From the NCBI RefSeq assembly GCF_011050415.1, contig NZ_DRFS01000017.1, positions 186,001 to 250,000 on the forward strand: 64,000 nucleotides of DNA, given 5' to 3'. The position numbers were made by a program, and so were the translations under genes. The stretch's first letter is position 1. Every line of letters starts with the position of its first letter. Shown piece after piece: positions 1 through 8,173 of this stretch. The notes beneath the pieces are model-generated. The model was not told where the DNA came from. It did not search any database and worked only from the letters and a program-made list of their open reading frames with translations. The DNA comes from Halomonas sp. (GTDB lineage: Bacteria > Pseudomonadota > Gammaproteobacteria > Pseudomonadales > Halomonadaceae).

Positions 1-314
1 CAGGGAATAGCAATTAACAGCGCGAAGAAAGTAGAGCCAAAGGCCACCGCGACGCTGTTAAGGGCAAACCGCGCGTAGCCTGAGCGCGCCTGCACCGCCT
101 GATAGCTTTCCAGGGTGGGCGAAAAAATCAGCGTGGGATCGGCAATCGCCGCTGTTTCGGTTTTAAACCCGGTTAATACCATCCAGAAAATCGGAAAGAA
201 AATGACCAGCGCAACCGACCAGCCCAGCACCGTGATAATGGCCCGCTTTGCTTGTGCTGACCGCCACCCCGCCACCGAGCGCGGCGGCGCCGTTTTGGAA
301 CCTAATGTCGTCAT
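1..314 (-). CDS. Carbohydrate ABC transporter permease (MalG type), partial
   Basis: This is the second inner-membrane permease of a sugar or polyol ABC importer. Only the first 104 codons lie in the window and the gene continues past base 1. The start ATG at 314 follows a GGGAG ribosome site and opens MTTLGSK. A hydrophobic segment near residues 28-46 is followed by the phrase FWMVLTGFKTE, which is typical of the first membrane helix and periplasmic loop of MalG-type (BPD_transp_1) permeases. It lies 31 nt after the MalF-type permease gene, in the order binding protein, MalF-type, MalG-type. The substrate is probably a hexitol such as mannitol or sorbitol, because the partner binding protein resembles SmoE/MtlE. 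That is inference. Confidence 0.85.
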   Translation of the reverse strand, partial: MTTLGSKTAPPRSVAGWRSAQAKRAIITVLGWSVALVIFFPIFWMVLTGFKTETAAIADPTLIFSPTLESYQAVQARSGYARFALNSVAVAFGSTFFALLIAIP

Positions 315-345
315 CGAAATACTCCCAAGACGCCCTACTGCCGGG

Positions 346-1236
346 TCAGTCTGCTAAGTTTTTGGCGACCATACGGACCAGAAAGATCGCTACAATATTG
401 GCAAGAATGATCGCGATCACTCCACCGGCGGAGGCAGTACCGACGTCAAAATCGAGCAGCGCGCGGATATAAATCAGGTAAGCCAAGTTGGTGGTTGCCA
501 AGCCAGGGCCACCGGAGGTAGTCACAAAAATTTCCGCAAAAATAGTCAGCAGGAAGATCATTTCAATCATGACCACCACGCTGATCGCGCGTCTTAAATG
601 CGGCAGGGTAATAAAGAAGAAAATCGCGATCGGGCCCGCGCCATCCATGCGTGCCGCTTCTACCTGATCTTCATCCAGTGACTGCATGGCGGTGAGTAGA
701 ATCAACAGCGCAAAAGGAAGCCACTGCCAAGCGACGATAATCACAATAGAGGTCAGCGGGAGCGCAGAGAACCAGTCCAACGCAGGCAACCCAACGGACT
801 CAAACAGCCATGCCAGCACCCCGTTTGAGGGGTGCATCATCATATTTTTCCACACCAGGGCGCTGACGGTGGGCATGACAAAAAAGGGCGAAATCGCCAA
901 CACACGGGCAATCCCTCGCCCAGAGAAATCCTGCTGAAACAGCACCGCCAATAAGGTGCCGCCAATAACCGTAATCGCCAGGACTGACCCGACAAGCAGC
1001 AGCGTGTTGCCCATGGCCCTCCACAGCGCGGGGTCGGTTAGCAGATATTCGTAGTTTTCCACCCCGGCAAAACCGGCCATGTCGGGCATTAGCAAGTTGT
1101 AGTACTGGAAGGAGAACCATATCGTCATGCCTAACGGCACAATCATCCATAGCAGCAGTAGCGTGACGGCTGGCGCTTGAAGTGAAAGCGTTCTCAGCCC
1201 GCCGACGGTACGGCCAGAAGCACGGGTTTTAGTCAT
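346..1236 (-). CDS. Carbohydrate ABC transporter permease (MalF type)
   Basis: First inner-membrane permease of the sugar/polyol importer, 296 residues. About six hydrophobic helices are visible. The cytoplasmic EAA loop that contacts the ATPase is clear near residues 192-215 (EAARMDGAGPIAIFFFITLP). Length and layout fit the BPD_transp_1 family members of SmoF/MtlF type. The start ATG has an AGG-containing site upstream (GCAGGTAATCCC). The gene lies about 120 nt after the binding-protein gene and 31 nt before the second permease, so one operon is likely. No ATPase gene is visible in the window; it may lie beyond base 1. Confidence 0.92.
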   Translation of the reverse strand: MTKTRASGRTVGGLRTLSLQAPAVTLLLLWMIVPLGMTIWFSFQYYNLLMPDMAGFAGVENYEYLLTDPALWRAMGNTLLLVGSVLAITVIGGTLLAVLFQQDFSGRGIARVLAISPFFVMPTVSALVWKNMMMHPSNGVLAWLFESVGLPALDWFSALPLTSIVIIVAWQWLPFALLILLTAMQSLDEDQVEAARMDGAGPIAIFFFITLPHLRRAISVVVMIEMIFLLTIFAEIFVTTSGGPGLATTNLAYLIYIRALLDFDVGTASAGGVIAIILANIVAIFLVRMVAKNLAD

Positions 1237-1357
1237 GGGATTACCTGCGAAATACGAGGCTCTTTACGGATACAGCTAGCAACATCGATAAAGCGCCTGC
1301 CCTCACTGTTAATAGCCAAGTGAATAGGCCGGTGAATAGGACAGGCGCTGATTGCTG

Positions 1358-2680
1358 TTAGCGTTCGATGTAGCCAGCTCGCTGCATCGTGCGTTCAGTT
1401 GCACGCTGGGCATTGTCTAGCGCCTGCTCAACAGTGCTGTCACCGGTTAACGCAGCAGCGATGGTTTGACCTACTTGAGTACCGATCGATTGAAACTCAG
1501 GAATGTTGACCGTCTGTACGCCAACGTATGGGTTAGGCTCTAGAGTAGAGTCATTCGGATCGGTTTCTTGAATGGCGCTGAGTACGAAATCAGCAAACGG
1601 CGCTGCGTCGGTGTACTGCTCATTGGCATAAGTAGATTCACGTGTGCCGGGAGGTACATTGGTCCAGCCTTGGGTTTCACCCACAAGCTCAATGTACGCT
1701 TCTGAAGTAGCCCAGGTAATGAATTCAAGCGCTGCTTCCTGTTTCTCGGAAGAGGCCGGAATAGCGAGCGCCCAAGACCATAACCAGTGTGAGCCTTTAG
1801 GAGTTTCTGCTATAGGTGCTGGAGCGAAACCTAAGCTATCCGCCACATCAGACTCATTCTCGTCAAACAGCTTACCTGCGGCTGAAGTAGCATCCACCCA
1901 CATGGCACAGTTACCGCGGGCGAACAGCGCTAGGTTTTCGTTAAAACCATTAGAGCTAGCGCCTGGCGGGCCGTAATCGTTTAGCAAGTCGACATAGAAC
2001 TGAATGGCGTTTACCCAAGGCTCCGAATTGAGTTCAGGGTTCCACTCCTCATCAAACCAGCGACCGCCATAGGTGTTCACAAGCGTGGTAAGGAAGGCCA
2101 TATTCTCACCCCAGCCCGGCTTGCCGCGTAAACAGATGCCGGCTACACCCTGTTGAGCACCGTGTAGCTGGCCTGCCCACTCGCGTACCTCTTCCCAGGT
2201 AGGCTGTTCGCTCATCTCAATGCCCGCTTCTTCGAACAGATCGGTGCGGTAGTACATCATTGAGCTTTCCGCATAAAACGGCAGCGCATGTAGTGTGCCA
2301 TCCAGGCTTAAACCATCGCGTACAGAGGCCAGCAGATCGTCTTCATTGTAGTCATCGGGCAGATTATCCAACGGTGACAGCCAGCCGCGCTCTGCCCAAA
2401 TAGGCACTTCATAAGTGCCGATGGTCATGACGTCAAATTGGCCGCCACCGGTAGCAATGTCAGTGGTCATACGCTGGCGTAGCACATTCTCCTCAAGCAC
2501 CACCCAGTCCAGGGTAATGTCGGGATGCGCTTCTTCAAAAGCCTCAGTGAGGCTCTGCATAATCACCATATCGTTGTTATTAACCGTGGCCACGGTAATA
2601 GACGTTTGTGCCTGGGCGTGACCCGCCATGAAAATGGCGGCCGCTAACGTGGTGACGGGCAAGTGACGTGCGAGTCGCAT
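1358..2680 (-). CDS. Sugar/polyol ABC transporter substrate-binding protein (SmoE/MtlE-like)
   Basis: Periplasmic solute-binding protein of 440 residues (SBP_bac_1 family). A Sec signal peptide covers about residues 1-24, ending in HAQA before QTSITVA. The mature start ITVATVNNNDMVIMQSLT and the phrases FDVMTIGTYEVPIWAERGW and LPFYAESSMMYYR are typical of the sorbitol/mannitol-binding SmoE/MtlE group. AGGAG lies six bases before the start. It heads the transporter operon, followed by two permeases. The SorC-type regulator gene just upstream and the palindrome at 2721-2735 point to substrate-responsive control. The exact substrate cannot be read from sequence alone. Confidence 0.9.
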   Translation of the reverse strand: MRLARHLPVTTLAAAIFMAGHAQAQTSITVATVNNNDMVIMQSLTEAFEEAHPDITLDWVVLEENVLRQRMTTDIATGGGQFDVMTIGTYEVPIWAERGWLSPLDNLPDDYNEDDLLASVRDGLSLDGTLHALPFYAESSMMYYRTDLFEEAGIEMSEQPTWEEVREWAGQLHGAQQGVAGICLRGKPGWGENMAFLTTLVNTYGGRWFDEEWNPELNSEPWVNAIQFYVDLLNDYGPPGASSNGFNENLALFARGNCAMWVDATSAAGKLFDENESDVADSLGFAPAPIAETPKGSHWLWSWALAIPASSEKQEAALEFITWATSEAYIELVGETQGWTNVPPGTRESTYANEQYTDAAPFADFVLSAIQETDPNDSTLEPNPYVGVQTVNIPEFQSIGTQVGQTIAAALTGDSTVEQALDNAQRATERTMQRAGYIER

Positions 2681-2720
2681 AAAGCACTCCTATGGGCATG
2701 TATTGGCATTGTTGTCGCCT

Positions 2721-2735
2721 TGATCTTTTTGATCA
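2721..2735. promoter_or_regulatory. Candidate SorC-type operator palindrome
   Basis: A perfect inverted repeat, TGATC-TTTTT-GATCA, lies in the 165-bp gap between the SorC-type regulator gene and the binding-protein gene, 40 bp before the binding-protein start. A further TGATC-containing half-site (AAATGATCG) follows at about 2747. Placement fits an operator for the adjacent regulator; binding is inferred. Confidence 0.45.
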
Positions 2736-2845
2736 TCAACCGAACAAATGATCGTCCTTAAGCCAAAAAAAAGCAAAGCCAATGGGCTTAGACTTTACGC
2801 TAACTAATTAGCATTGACGAATGTTGCAGCGCAACCACTAACACC

Positions 2846-3796
2846 TTAAAGCGTCTCAACAATCTGGCGCGCTGCCACCTCATCAGTGACTAATCCTCTA
2901 AGCCAACCGCCGCGCAATGCGGCATGAATCGCCGGGGCTTTTTCGCGGCCACCGGCAATAGCTACCATCAGATGCTCATTAAAGTACGTTAAGGGCAGAC
3001 TGGTGACCCGACGTGTAATCGAACAATCAATTACTTCGCCATTGCTGTTCAGCGGCCAGCCAAGTAGCTCGCCTACCGCTTTAAGCCCCAGCAATTCATC
3101 CAGCTCACTTTCGCTAATAAAATGATCCTGAAATAGCGTTGCCTGACGGTCAATGCGTCCGACGCCAATAAACGCGGCCTCTGACTCTTTGGCGACTTCG
3201 GCAATGGCCTTGAACAGCCGCTGCGTTAACATCGCCTCTTTTTCAGCCAGCGATTCGGCCACGACGGGCGCGGGCAGTAAAAAGCGCTCGCCGCCGGTTT
3301 TATCCGCCATGGCCATCACTGCATCGTAGCGGTTGGCCGAACCGTCCCGGGCCACATTACCAACCAGCGAGACAAACCGGTGCTGGGGCCGTTCAATGCG
3401 GCTAAGTGCCTCCACCGCTGCCCTTACCGAACGCCCGGTACCCAATGAAAGCGTCAGCGGTTCACTGCGCTCAACCAATTGAGCAATACGCTCGGCGGCG
3501 GCCACTGCCAGGTAAGAAGCAGCGCTGTCAGGTGCTTGGTTATCTGCCGGAACAACTTCGCAGTAGGTCAAACCAAAATGATCTCGCAGCGTGCTAGCCA
3601 GGGCCATGCAAGACGAAATAGGATGATCAATATGCACTTTCACCAGCCCTTCCTGACGGGCAAGCGCCAGCAAACGCTGTACCCCTGGGCGCGATACGCC
3701 CAACTGGCTGGCAATCTCATCTTGAGTCATGCCACCCACATACGACATCCAGGCAGCCCTAGCCGCCTGATCCAGCTTTACCTCAAACTTATCCAT
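2846..3796 (-). CDS. SorC/DeoR-family sugar-binding transcriptional regulator
   Basis: Transcription factor of 316 residues. The N-terminal helix-turn-helix lies near residues 19-55 (GMTQDEIASQLGVSRPGVQR). The remainder is a SorC-type sugar-phosphate-sensing domain with LSLGTGRSVRAAVEAL, the glycine-rich effector pocket, and AFIGVGRID. It is transcribed in the same direction as the downstream polyol ABC operon, 165 bp before it, and diverges from the small gene at 3926. By analogy with SorC and DeoR-like regulators it probably controls the transporter in response to a phosphorylated sugar or the polyol. The family assignment is firm; the ligand is unknown. Confidence 0.9.
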   Translation of the reverse strand: MDKFEVKLDQAARAAWMSYVGGMTQDEIASQLGVSRPGVQRLLALARQEGLVKVHIDHPISSCMALASTLRDHFGLTYCEVVPADNQAPDSAASYLAVAAAERIAQLVERSEPLTLSLGTGRSVRAAVEALSRIERPQHRFVSLVGNVARDGSANRYDAVMAMADKTGGERFLLPAPVVAESLAEKEAMLTQRLFKAIAEVAKESEAAFIGVGRIDRQATLFQDHFISESELDELLGLKAVGELLGWPLNSNGEVIDCSITRRVTSLPLTYFNEHLMVAIAGGREKAPAIHAALRGGWLRGLVTDEVAARQIVETL

Positions 3797-3925
3797 TCAG
3801 CGGCTCTCTAATTGTTGACCAGTGGCACCATCATACAAAGCTAACTCCGCGACCAGAAGTCATCTATTGGTTACCATGTAGGTAGCAACCTTCATCACCA
3901 TGGATCGACTAGTAGGAGATAGCGT

Positions 3926-4237
3926 ATGTATAAAATGGCCTTTTTTGTTCCCATAGACGCTGCCGAAAGCGTAAAACAAGCCGTGTTTGAAGCCGGGGCA
4001 GGCAGTATTGGTGATTATGAAAGCGTTTGCTTTCAAACCCTCGGCACAGGCCAGTTTCGACCAACGAAAGGTGCCAACCCGCATATTGGCAAGGTCGGCA
4101 GCTTGGAAAGTGTCGAAGAGTTTAAAGTCGAGATGGTCTGCGATGAAGCGCATATACACGGCGCCATCGCAGCATTAAAGCTTGCCCATCCCTATGAGGA
4201 AGTCGCTTATGATGTTTGGCTGCTGGCTGACCTGTAA
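3926..4237 (+). CDS. Stand-alone NIF3/YqfO-type domain protein
   Basis: Small cytoplasmic protein of 103 residues that matches the domain inserted in the larger NIF3-like YqfO proteins, which has a CutA/PII-like ferredoxin fold. Recognisable phrases are YKMAFFVP at the start, the central GTGQFRPTKGANPHIG, and the C-terminal AHPYEEVAYDVW. Stand-alone copies of about 100 residues are common in gammaproteobacteria and are usually annotated as NGG1p-interacting factor 3 homologues; the function is not established. A good ribosome site (TAGGAG, seven bases ahead) sets the start. It diverges from the SorC-type regulator and appears monocistronic. Confidence 0.85.
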   Translation: MYKMAFFVPIDAAESVKQAVFEAGAGSIGDYESVCFQTLGTGQFRPTKGANPHIGKVGSLESVEEFKVEMVCDEAHIHGAIAALKLAHPYEEVAYDVWLLADL

Positions 4238-4280
4238 CAGAGTCTTGTAACACTCCTGATGGATCAGGCGCGGCCAAGAT

Positions 4281-4838
4281 TCAGGCGCTACCAAAATAGC
4301 GTTCGCGATCCTCAGGGGTCACCATGCTGATATGGAGCGGAAACTCATTATGTGGGCGGTCCGCGTAAAAGTGTCGTAACGTGCGCTCAATGGTGGTGAA
4401 GGCAAGCTCATCCCAAGGGATTTCATGCTCTTCAAATAGCGCGACTTCGAGACTTTCTGGTCCGGCGCTAAAACCACCAACAAGTTCAGCGCGAAAAATC
4501 ATATACACCTGATTGATATGCGGCAGATCAATAAGCGTATACAGGTTGGCTAGTTCGACCTCGGCACAAGCCTCTTCCCAGGTTTCGCGGGCCGCCGCCT
4601 GTTGGGTCGATTCAGCGTTTTCCATATAGCCAGCAGGCAGCGTCCAGTAACCTTTGCGGGGCGCAATCGCACGCTTGCAGAGCAACACTTTGCTACCGCT
4701 AACCGGCAGTGTACCGGCCACAATGCGCGGATTCTGATAATGAATGGTGCCGCAGGCATCGCACAGGTAGCGTGATCGATCATCGCCTTCAGGAACGCCA
4801 AAACGTACTTTATCACCACAGTGGCTACAAAAATTCAT
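4281..4838 (-). CDS. Nudix hydrolase with N-terminal zinc ribbon
   Basis: Predicted nucleotide-diphosphate hydrolase of 185 residues. The N-terminus has a zinc ribbon (CSHCG near residues 4-8 and CDACG near 27-31). A Nudix domain follows with the box running from GYMENAE through RETWEEACAEV, roughly residues 70-95. In the box the glycine of the REUXEEXGU consensus is Cys. The box is otherwise intact, so activity is likely. This subgroup resembles NudC-type zinc-ribbon Nudix proteins but is shorter than E. coli NudC. The substrate is unknown, possibly ADP-ribose or a dinucleotide. It is divergent from the next Nudix gene, with 95 bp between the starts. Confidence 0.88.
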   Translation of the reverse strand: MNFCSHCGDKVRFGVPEGDDRSRYLCDACGTIHYQNPRIVAGTLPVSGSKVLLCKRAIAPRKGYWTLPAGYMENAESTQQAAARETWEEACAEVELANLYTLIDLPHINQVYMIFRAELVGGFSAGPESLEVALFEEHEIPWDELAFTTIERTLRHFYADRPHNEFPLHISMVTPEDRERYFGSA

Positions 4839-4933
4839 CGCGTATTCTCAACGGCTAGTGAATAGAAGCCTCGACGCGCTTGACGTCAATGACCGCTGCT
4901 GGGTAAAAGAGAACAAAGCTATTTGGATGCCCC

Positions 4934-5605
4934 ATGTTAGAGAAACTGCGCAAACAGCTGCAACAACTGACGCCTCAACGCTTGGACCACATCGTGATGC
5001 CCGAGGCGGCCGTGCTGTTGCCGATTGTTGACCGTCCGGCACCCACTTTACTATTTACCCGTCGTGCCAGCCACTTGAGCACCCACAGCGGCCAGGTGGC
5101 GTTTCCAGGCGGCAAGCGCGAGCCCTTCGACACCGATCTTTACGCCACGGCGCTACGCGAAGCTGAAGAGGAGATTGCCCTCGACCCAGCGCTGGTGCAA
5201 CCGTTGGGACGTCTGTCTGATGTCATTTCACTGCATGGAATTCGCGTAACCCCATGGGTAGGCATTATTCCACCCGACCTACCGCTGATTGCCGACCCCG
5301 GTGAATTAGACGCCATTTTTGAAGTGCCGCTAAGCCATTTTCTGGATGATCACCGCACCCATACCGATGTGATGACCGTGGATGGCGTTGCCCACTATGT
5401 GCCCAGCTATCATGTAGACGGCCATATCATTTGGGGGCTGTCGGCGATGATGCTGGTGGAATTGCTGGCTGAAGGCTTCGGCATGCCGATTGATTTATAT
5501 CAACGACCCTTGGGCCCGTTACGTCACCATCCTGAACGCAAAAATCGTCTTTCAAATCCATTAACGCCCCCTTCACGCCCGGCGCCAACGAGATCCAACA
5601 AATGA
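4934..5605 (+). CDS. nudL: CoA pyrophosphatase, Nudix family (NudL/YeaB-like)
   Basis: Nudix hydrolase of 223 residues that is predicted to cleave coenzyme A or acyl-CoA into phosphopantetheine and 3',5'-ADP. The extended CoA-type signature is present: LLFTRRASHLSTHSGQVAFP followed by the Nudix box GGKREPFD through ALREAEEEIAL. Both the LSTHSGQVAFPGG stretch and the box define the YeaB/CoAse group. The C-terminus is longer than usual, with a proline- and arginine-rich tail of about 30 residues. Its stop codon overlaps the start of the next gene (ATGA), so the two are probably translationally coupled. It heads a four-gene run with an oxygenase and a two-component system. Confidence 0.9.
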   Translation: MLEKLRKQLQQLTPQRLDHIVMPEAAVLLPIVDRPAPTLLFTRRASHLSTHSGQVAFPGGKREPFDTDLYATALREAEEEIALDPALVQPLGRLSDVISLHGIRVTPWVGIIPPDLPLIADPGELDAIFEVPLSHFLDDHRTHTDVMTVDGVAHYVPSYHVDGHIIWGLSAMMLVELLAEGFGMPIDLYQRPLGPLRHHPERKNRLSNPLTPPSRPAPTRSNK

Positions 5606-6270
5606 CTCCCAGTGTAGCCACCTCCTCAGCTGCGTTAACACCTGCCACTCAAGTAGCCCTCGTAGATGCGCTCGTTGAGCAAGGCTGGTATGTGGGTAAC
5701 GGGGTAATCGATCTAGGGCTTTGCGAAGCGCTGAATAGTGAGGTTCTGCATCGAGCGGTGTATAACGGGCTGGATGAAGCAGGCATTGGCCGTGGTCAGC
5801 AGCATCTATTGCGTAAAGATATCCGCGGCGATGCCATTCACTGGCTTGATCGTGAAAGCGTCGCCCAACGACGCTATTTAGAGGCCATGAGCGAACTACA
5901 GCAAGCGCTTAACCACGCGCTGTTTTTAGGCCTATTTGAGTATGAAGCCCATTTTGCTCACTACCCCCCTGGGGCTTTTTATCAGCGCCACCTGGATAGT
6001 TTCCGGGGCCGTGCTAACCGCGTCATCTCCACTGTTGGTTATTTAACGCCTGATTGGCCTAGCGATGGTGGTGGTGAAATGGTCATCTACCACCCGGACG
6101 ACCCCAGCCAAGAGGTGGCCCGGGTAGTGCCGGAGGCCGGTACCTTTGCCTGTTTCTTATCAGAAAAGATCCCTCATGAAGTACTACCCACCCGCTGCCC
6201 CCGCACCAGCATTGCGGGCTGGTTCCGGCGTAATGCGTCGCTGGGCGGCGTACTTGATCCTGCGCGCTAA
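5602..6270 (+). CDS. 2OG-Fe(II) oxygenase (prolyl-4-hydroxylase-like)
   Basis: Predicted iron- and 2-oxoglutarate-dependent dioxygenase of 222 residues. The metal triad is visible as H130 and D132 in FYQRHLDSFRG and distal H192 in KIPHEVLP. An arginine about ten residues later (CPRTSIAGWF) fits the 2-oxoglutarate salt bridge. YPPGAFYQRHLD and GGGEMVIYHP are typical of the SM-20/prolyl hydroxylase-type branch found in proteobacteria. It overlaps the CoA pyrophosphatase stop by 4 nt, and the histidine kinase starts 2 nt after its stop. The protein substrate is unknown. A role in oxygen or iron sensing with the kinase is a guess from context. Confidence 0.88.
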   Translation: MTPSVATSSAALTPATQVALVDALVEQGWYVGNGVIDLGLCEALNSEVLHRAVYNGLDEAGIGRGQQHLLRKDIRGDAIHWLDRESVAQRRYLEAMSELQQALNHALFLGLFEYEAHFAHYPPGAFYQRHLDSFRGRANRVISTVGYLTPDWPSDGGGEMVIYHPDDPSQEVARVVPEAGTFACFLSEKIPHEVLPTRCPRTSIAGWFRRNASLGGVLDPAR

Positions 6271-6272
6271 CC

Positions 6273-7487
6273 ATGACGCAGCCAGACCAACAGGCGCTGT
6301 ATGCGCGTATCGCGGCCTTAGAGGCGCAAAACAGAGCGCTCGAAGAGGAGAAGCGACACTATCAGTGGTTAGCGGAAAGCACGACCGATCTGATTTCCCG
6401 CCATGCCCGCGATGGCAGCTTTCTTTACGCTTCACAAGCGGCACGAGCGTTACTCGGCTATGAGCCCGAGGAGCTGCTAGGCGTCTCCGCCTACCAACTT
6501 TTTCACCCGGACGATTTAAGCGATCTGCTCAATAAGTCGCCGCGAGTTTACTACCGCGATGGCTTTTATCAGCATACCTACCGCTTTCGCGCCAAAGCAG
6601 GCCACTATGTGTGGTTTGAAACCACTAGCCGTACCCGCCGTGACCCACACACAGGTGAGCTGTTGGATATTCTCTGCGTCTCGCGAGACGTGGGTTTACG
6701 CAAAGCAGGCGAAGCCCAGGCACGTCGTCATCAAGAGCAGATTGCCCACGCCAATCGGTTAGCGATCACGGGCGAGCTGGCCTCCAATATTGCCCATGAA
6801 CTCAATCAGCCGCTGGGTGCAATTGCCAACTATGTGAGCGGGGCACTACTGAAAGTTAACAACACGCCGACGCTTCCTGTCTCTGAACTCACGCTGCCAC
6901 TTACCCGTATTGACGAACAGGTTCAGCGCTTGGCTGAGCGTCTGCGCCATATTCGCAGTTTTGTACGCAAAGGTAGCACTCAGGTCAGTGCGATTTCGCT
7001 TAGCAAGACCATTAATGCAGCCTGCCAGCTATGCGAGTGGCAGTTCCAACAAGCGGGTCTTCAAATCATCGTCGAGCTGCCTAGCGTGCTACCAAGGGTG
7101 CATGCTGACCCTGTCGCCCTTGAACAGGTGCTCATCAACCTCTTGCTAAATGCACTCGAGGCTAGCCGTCACATCACGACGGCTAAGCAAGTGCTGCTTA
7201 GCGCCGAACACAGCGATACCCGCCAAGTGAGCTTCAGCGTGAGTGATCAAGGTGCGGGCGTAGCTGAACACCAGCAAACAGCTATCTTTGAACCCTTTCA
7301 TACCACCCGTAATGAAGGGTTAGGCATGGGGCTTGCCATCAGTCGTTCACTAATGGAAACCATGGGTGGCTCACTTTCACTAGCAGAGCCGTTACCACCC
7401 TCAAAGGGCCTGTTCTGCGGCGCATGCTTTGTCGGTACACTGCGCAGTGAAGAGATACTCACCCGAACGACAGGACACACACTTTGA
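6273..7487 (+). CDS. PAS-domain sensor histidine kinase (FixL/DctB-like core)
   Basis: Soluble sensor kinase of 404 residues. A short coiled-coil-like start (residues 8-35) leads into a PAS domain, about residues 35-140, with LLGYEPEELLGVSAYQLFHP and a PAC tail. The phospho-accepting H175 lies in ASNIAHELNQPLGAIANYV, the HELNQPL form shared with FixL, TtrS and DctB-like kinases. The ATPase domain has an N box (INLLLNALEAS), a G1 box (VSDQGAGV), an F box (FEPFHTTR) and a G2 box (GLGMGLAISRS). There is no membrane helix and no obvious haem-ligand His in the PAS, so the signal is unknown. It overlaps the response regulator gene by 4 nt; the two form a pair. Confidence 0.93.
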   Translation: MTQPDQQALYARIAALEAQNRALEEEKRHYQWLAESTTDLISRHARDGSFLYASQAARALLGYEPEELLGVSAYQLFHPDDLSDLLNKSPRVYYRDGFYQHTYRFRAKAGHYVWFETTSRTRRDPHTGELLDILCVSRDVGLRKAGEAQARRHQEQIAHANRLAITGELASNIAHELNQPLGAIANYVSGALLKVNNTPTLPVSELTLPLTRIDEQVQRLAERLRHIRSFVRKGSTQVSAISLSKTINAACQLCEWQFQQAGLQIIVELPSVLPRVHADPVALEQVLINLLLNALEASRHITTAKQVLLSAEHSDTRQVSFSVSDQGAGVAEHQQTAIFEPFHTTRNEGLGMGLAISRSLMETMGGSLSLAEPLPPSKGLFCGACFVGTLRSEEILTRTTGHTL

Positions 7488-8146
7488 CAACCTTTGCTCA
7501 TGCCCCAAGCGCTGCGCCATGCATTGCCATTGTGGATGATGATCAGGCATTACGTGATTCACTGGTATGGTTATTAGAATCGGTGGGGATGACGACCTAC
7601 GCCTACGCTTGCGGCGAAAGCTTTCTTGCAGCAGCTAGTGATGATGTGGACGTAGTGTTGCTGGATGTCCGAATGCCTGGGATGAGTGGCTTACAGGTTC
7701 AGCAGCTATTGGCTGACCAAAAAGCGATGCTTCCATTGATTTTGATGACCGGCCATGGCGATGTCCCCATGGCGGTGGCCGCATTAAAAAATGCAGCGTT
7801 CGACTTCATTGAGAAACCGTTTAACCATCAGCAGTTGATCGATACTGTTCAGCAAGCGCTGGCACTCTCTCACCATCAGCGCGATGCAGCGCAACAATAC
7901 GCCCTACTACAGCAACGCTATCAAGCCCTAAGGCCCAAAGAGCAGCGGATTGTTTTACACGTAGCGGAAGGTATGACCAGTAGAGAGATTGCTGAGCATA
8001 TGCAGATCAGCGTCAAAACGGTAGAGGTTTATCGGCTGCGCGCCATGAAAGCCATGGCGGCAGCCAATTTAGCGCAGTTGGTCAGGCAGGCCGTGGCGCT
8101 TAGGCTCGTCCCCACCTTGCCGCCTATTAATACGCTCTTACCTTAG
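7484..8146 (+). CDS. FixJ/NarL-type response regulator
   Basis: Partner regulator of the preceding kinase, 220 residues. The receiver domain has the acidic pair DDD near residues 19-21, phospho-acceptor D61 in VVLLDVRMPGMSG, and a conserved lysine in FIEKPF. A LuxR-type helix-turn-helix follows, about residues 150-205 (TSREIAEHMQISVKTVEVYR). The best start is a TTG overlapping the kinase stop (TTGA), which puts MTTFAHAPS at the N-terminus; no later in-frame ATG precedes the receiver fold. The receiver-plus-HTH layout and partner kinase are of FixLJ/TtrRS type. Target genes are not evident nearby, other than the oxygenase/Nudix run. Confidence 0.92.
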   Translation: MTTFAHAPSAAPCIAIVDDDQALRDSLVWLLESVGMTTYAYACGESFLAAASDDVDVVLLDVRMPGMSGLQVQQLLADQKAMLPLILMTGHGDVPMAVAALKNAAFDFIEKPFNHQQLIDTVQQALALSHHQRDAAQQYALLQQRYQALRPKEQRIVLHVAEGMTSREIAEHMQISVKTVEVYRLRAMKAMAAANLAQLVRQAVALRLVPTLPPINTLLP

Positions 8147-8173
8147 CGGCTCCACAAGCGTTATAGCAAAAAC

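Noticed and set aside
4281..4838. Gly-to-Cys change in the Nudix box as a sign of inactivity
   Set aside because: The EEAC form seems usual in this zinc-ribbon Nudix subgroup, and the catalytic glutamates are intact.
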